Below are positions 13,209-14,132 of a stretch of 14,132 bases of DNA, piece by piece. The notes under the pieces were generated by a model. It worked only from the letters and a program-made list of their open reading frames with translations. It was not told the DNA's origin and did not search any database. Each line of letters starts with the position of its first letter. The stretch's first letter is position 1. The position numbers and the translations under genes are program-made. The stretch is from JAIVGV01 sp045807785. GTDB lineage: Bacteria; Acidobacteriota; Blastocatellia; Pyrinomonadales; Pyrinomonadaceae. Location: contig JBJMGS010000419.1 in assembly GCA_045807785.1 (NCBI GenBank), forward strand, positions 1 to 14,132. Direction: 5' to 3'.

Positions 13209-14132
13209 CATCAGTCGCTCGATCTCTTCGACCGTTTTCGGCACTTTCGTGGTGAGCACGCGGTAGCCTTCCGCAGTGACGAGCACGTCGTCTTCGATGC
13301 GGATGCCGATGCCTCGGTACTGGTCTGGGACGTTCTCAGCGTCTTCCGAGATGTAGAGCCCCGGCTCGACGGTGATGACTGTGCCGGGTGCGAGTGGTCG
13401 CGACTTGCCTTCGAGCTGGTAGCGCCCTGCGTCGTGAACGTCGAGGCCGAGGAAGTGGCCGATGCCGTGCATGAAGAAGCGGCGGTAGGTCTTCTCCTCG
13501 ATCAGCTTCTCCACTTCGCCCGAGAGCAGTCCGAGCCGCACCATGCTTTCCGTCAGCATCCTGATCGCGTGGTTGTTCAAATCCTCCATCGTCACACCCG
13601 GCTTGACCATCTCGACGCACGCCACCTGCGCCGCGAGCACGGCCTCGTAGATGTCTCGCTGCGCCGGCGAGAAGCGACCCGAGACGGGGAAGGTGCGCGT
13701 GATGTCTGAGGCGTAACCGCGAAACTCCGCGCCCGCGTCAACGAGTAAGAGATCGCCGTCGCGCAACTCCGACTCGTTCGTCACGTAGTGGAGGACGGTC
13801 GCGTTCGCGCCGCCGCCGACGATTGAGCCGTAGGCGGGAGCCGCCGCTCCGCTCCGGCGGAAGTGGTATTCGATCAAGGCTTCTATCTCGTACTCCATCA
13901 TCCCCGGCCGCACCGCCTTCATCGCCTCGACGTGCGCCTCTGCGGCGATGTCGGCGGCGCGCTGCATCAGTTCGATCTCTTCTGCGGATTTGACGAGCCG
14001 CATCTCGCCCAGGATCGCCGAAGGGTCTGTGATCGAGTCGGGCGCTGTGTACTGCCGGCTGCGCGTGCGCATCTCGCCGATCTGACGGATCAGAGTCTCG
14101 TCGAGGTCTGCGCGCACGCCGAGGCGGTAATA
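13200..14132 (-). CDS. pepP: Xaa-Pro aminopeptidase (aminopeptidase P, M24B), N-terminus beyond window
   Basis: The last 310 residues are present and the frame runs open to the right edge (YYRLGV at the border), so the N-terminal creatinase-like domain is outside. A GTG at 14117 is internal, not a start. The enzyme removes the N-terminal residue from peptides with proline in second position, in the cytoplasm, using two metal ions. The pita-bread catalytic domain is complete, with all five metal ligands visible (numbered from the border): D132 in LLVDAGAEFRGY, D143 in ASDITRTFPVSG, H226 in MHGIGHFLGLDVHD, E256 in ITVEPGLYI and E280 in IGIRIEDD. H222 and H233 match the other conserved histidines. 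Similarity to E. coli PepP is strong through this region, including QYRGIGIRIEDD. No signal peptide can be judged. It converges with the M48 peptidase; a functional link is not indicated. Confidence 0.92.
   Translation of the reverse strand, partial: YYRLGVRADLDETLIRQIGEMRTRSRQYTAPDSITDPSAILGEMRLVKSAEEIELMQRAADIAAEAHVEAMKAVRPGMMEYEIEALIEYHFRRSGAAAPAYGSIVGGGANATVLHYVTNESELRDGDLLLVDAGAEFRGYASDITRTFPVSGRFSPAQRDIYEAVLAAQVACVEMVKPGVTMEDLNNHAIRMLTESMVRLGLLSGEVEKLIEEKTYRRFFMHGIGHFLGLDVHDAGRYQLEGKSRPLAPGTVITVEPGLYISEDAENVPDQYRGIGIRIEDDVLVTAEGYRVLTTKVPKTVEEIERLMAR

Overview
The window is GC-rich bacterial DNA, mostly coding, with short intergenic gaps. The gene content points to an Acidobacteriota genome, probably a Blastocatellia-like lineage. 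The main clues are a VWFA-related protein of the type expanded in acidobacteria, a secreted PPC/Calx-beta/DUF4214 protein, and a redoxin with a WCxxW motif. This assignment rests on family recognition, not on an rRNA or a database search. No tRNA, rRNA, transposase gene or CRISPR array was seen.

Layout. (1) Positions 1-2112, minus strand: a large secreted protein cut by the left edge, with a signal peptide, three pre-peptidase C-terminal (PPC) repeats, a Calx-beta domain and the start of a DUF4214 domain. (2) Positions 2113-2487: a 375-nt gap with no convincing gene. (3) Positions 2488-3486, minus: an NAD-type isocitrate dehydrogenase. (4) Positions 3491-3573: a heptamer-repeat element in the divergent gap. 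(5) Positions 3617-4849, plus: a glycine oxidase (ThiO). (6) Positions 4920-9816, plus: a four-gene extracytoplasmic thiol-disulfide cluster, made of two paralogous TlpA-like proteins with an unassigned helical N-terminal domain, a CcdA membrane protein fused to a thioredoxin domain, and a secreted redoxin that keeps only one cysteine of the active site. (7) Positions 9866-10828, plus: a DHH/DHHA1 phosphoesterase. (8) Positions 10857-11013: a nonamer-armed inverted-repeat element. (9) Positions 11044-12114, plus: a VWFA-related secreted protein with a degenerate metal site. (10) Positions 12256-13188, plus: an M48 metallopeptidase. (11) Positions 13200-14132, minus: the C-terminal two thirds of an Xaa-Pro aminopeptidase, cut by the right edge.

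How it may work together. CcdA proteins carry electrons from cytoplasmic thioredoxin across the membrane. Here the membrane part is fused to its own outer thioredoxin domain, and three further secreted thioredoxin-fold proteins lie beside it on the same strand. This looks like a self-contained reducing or thiol-relay module for the cell envelope. The nearby secreted PPC/Calx-beta protein has ten mature cysteines that fall into five close pairs, so it is a possible but unproven client.

The most unusual non-coding signal is a set of three intergenic elements at 3491-3573, 7665-7769 and 10857-11013. Each is built from a different short tandem unit (7, 7 and 9 nt) set out as two inverted arms. 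The middle one forms a 36-bp stem that contains the stop codon of the second TlpA gene and ends 16 nt before the ccdA fusion start.
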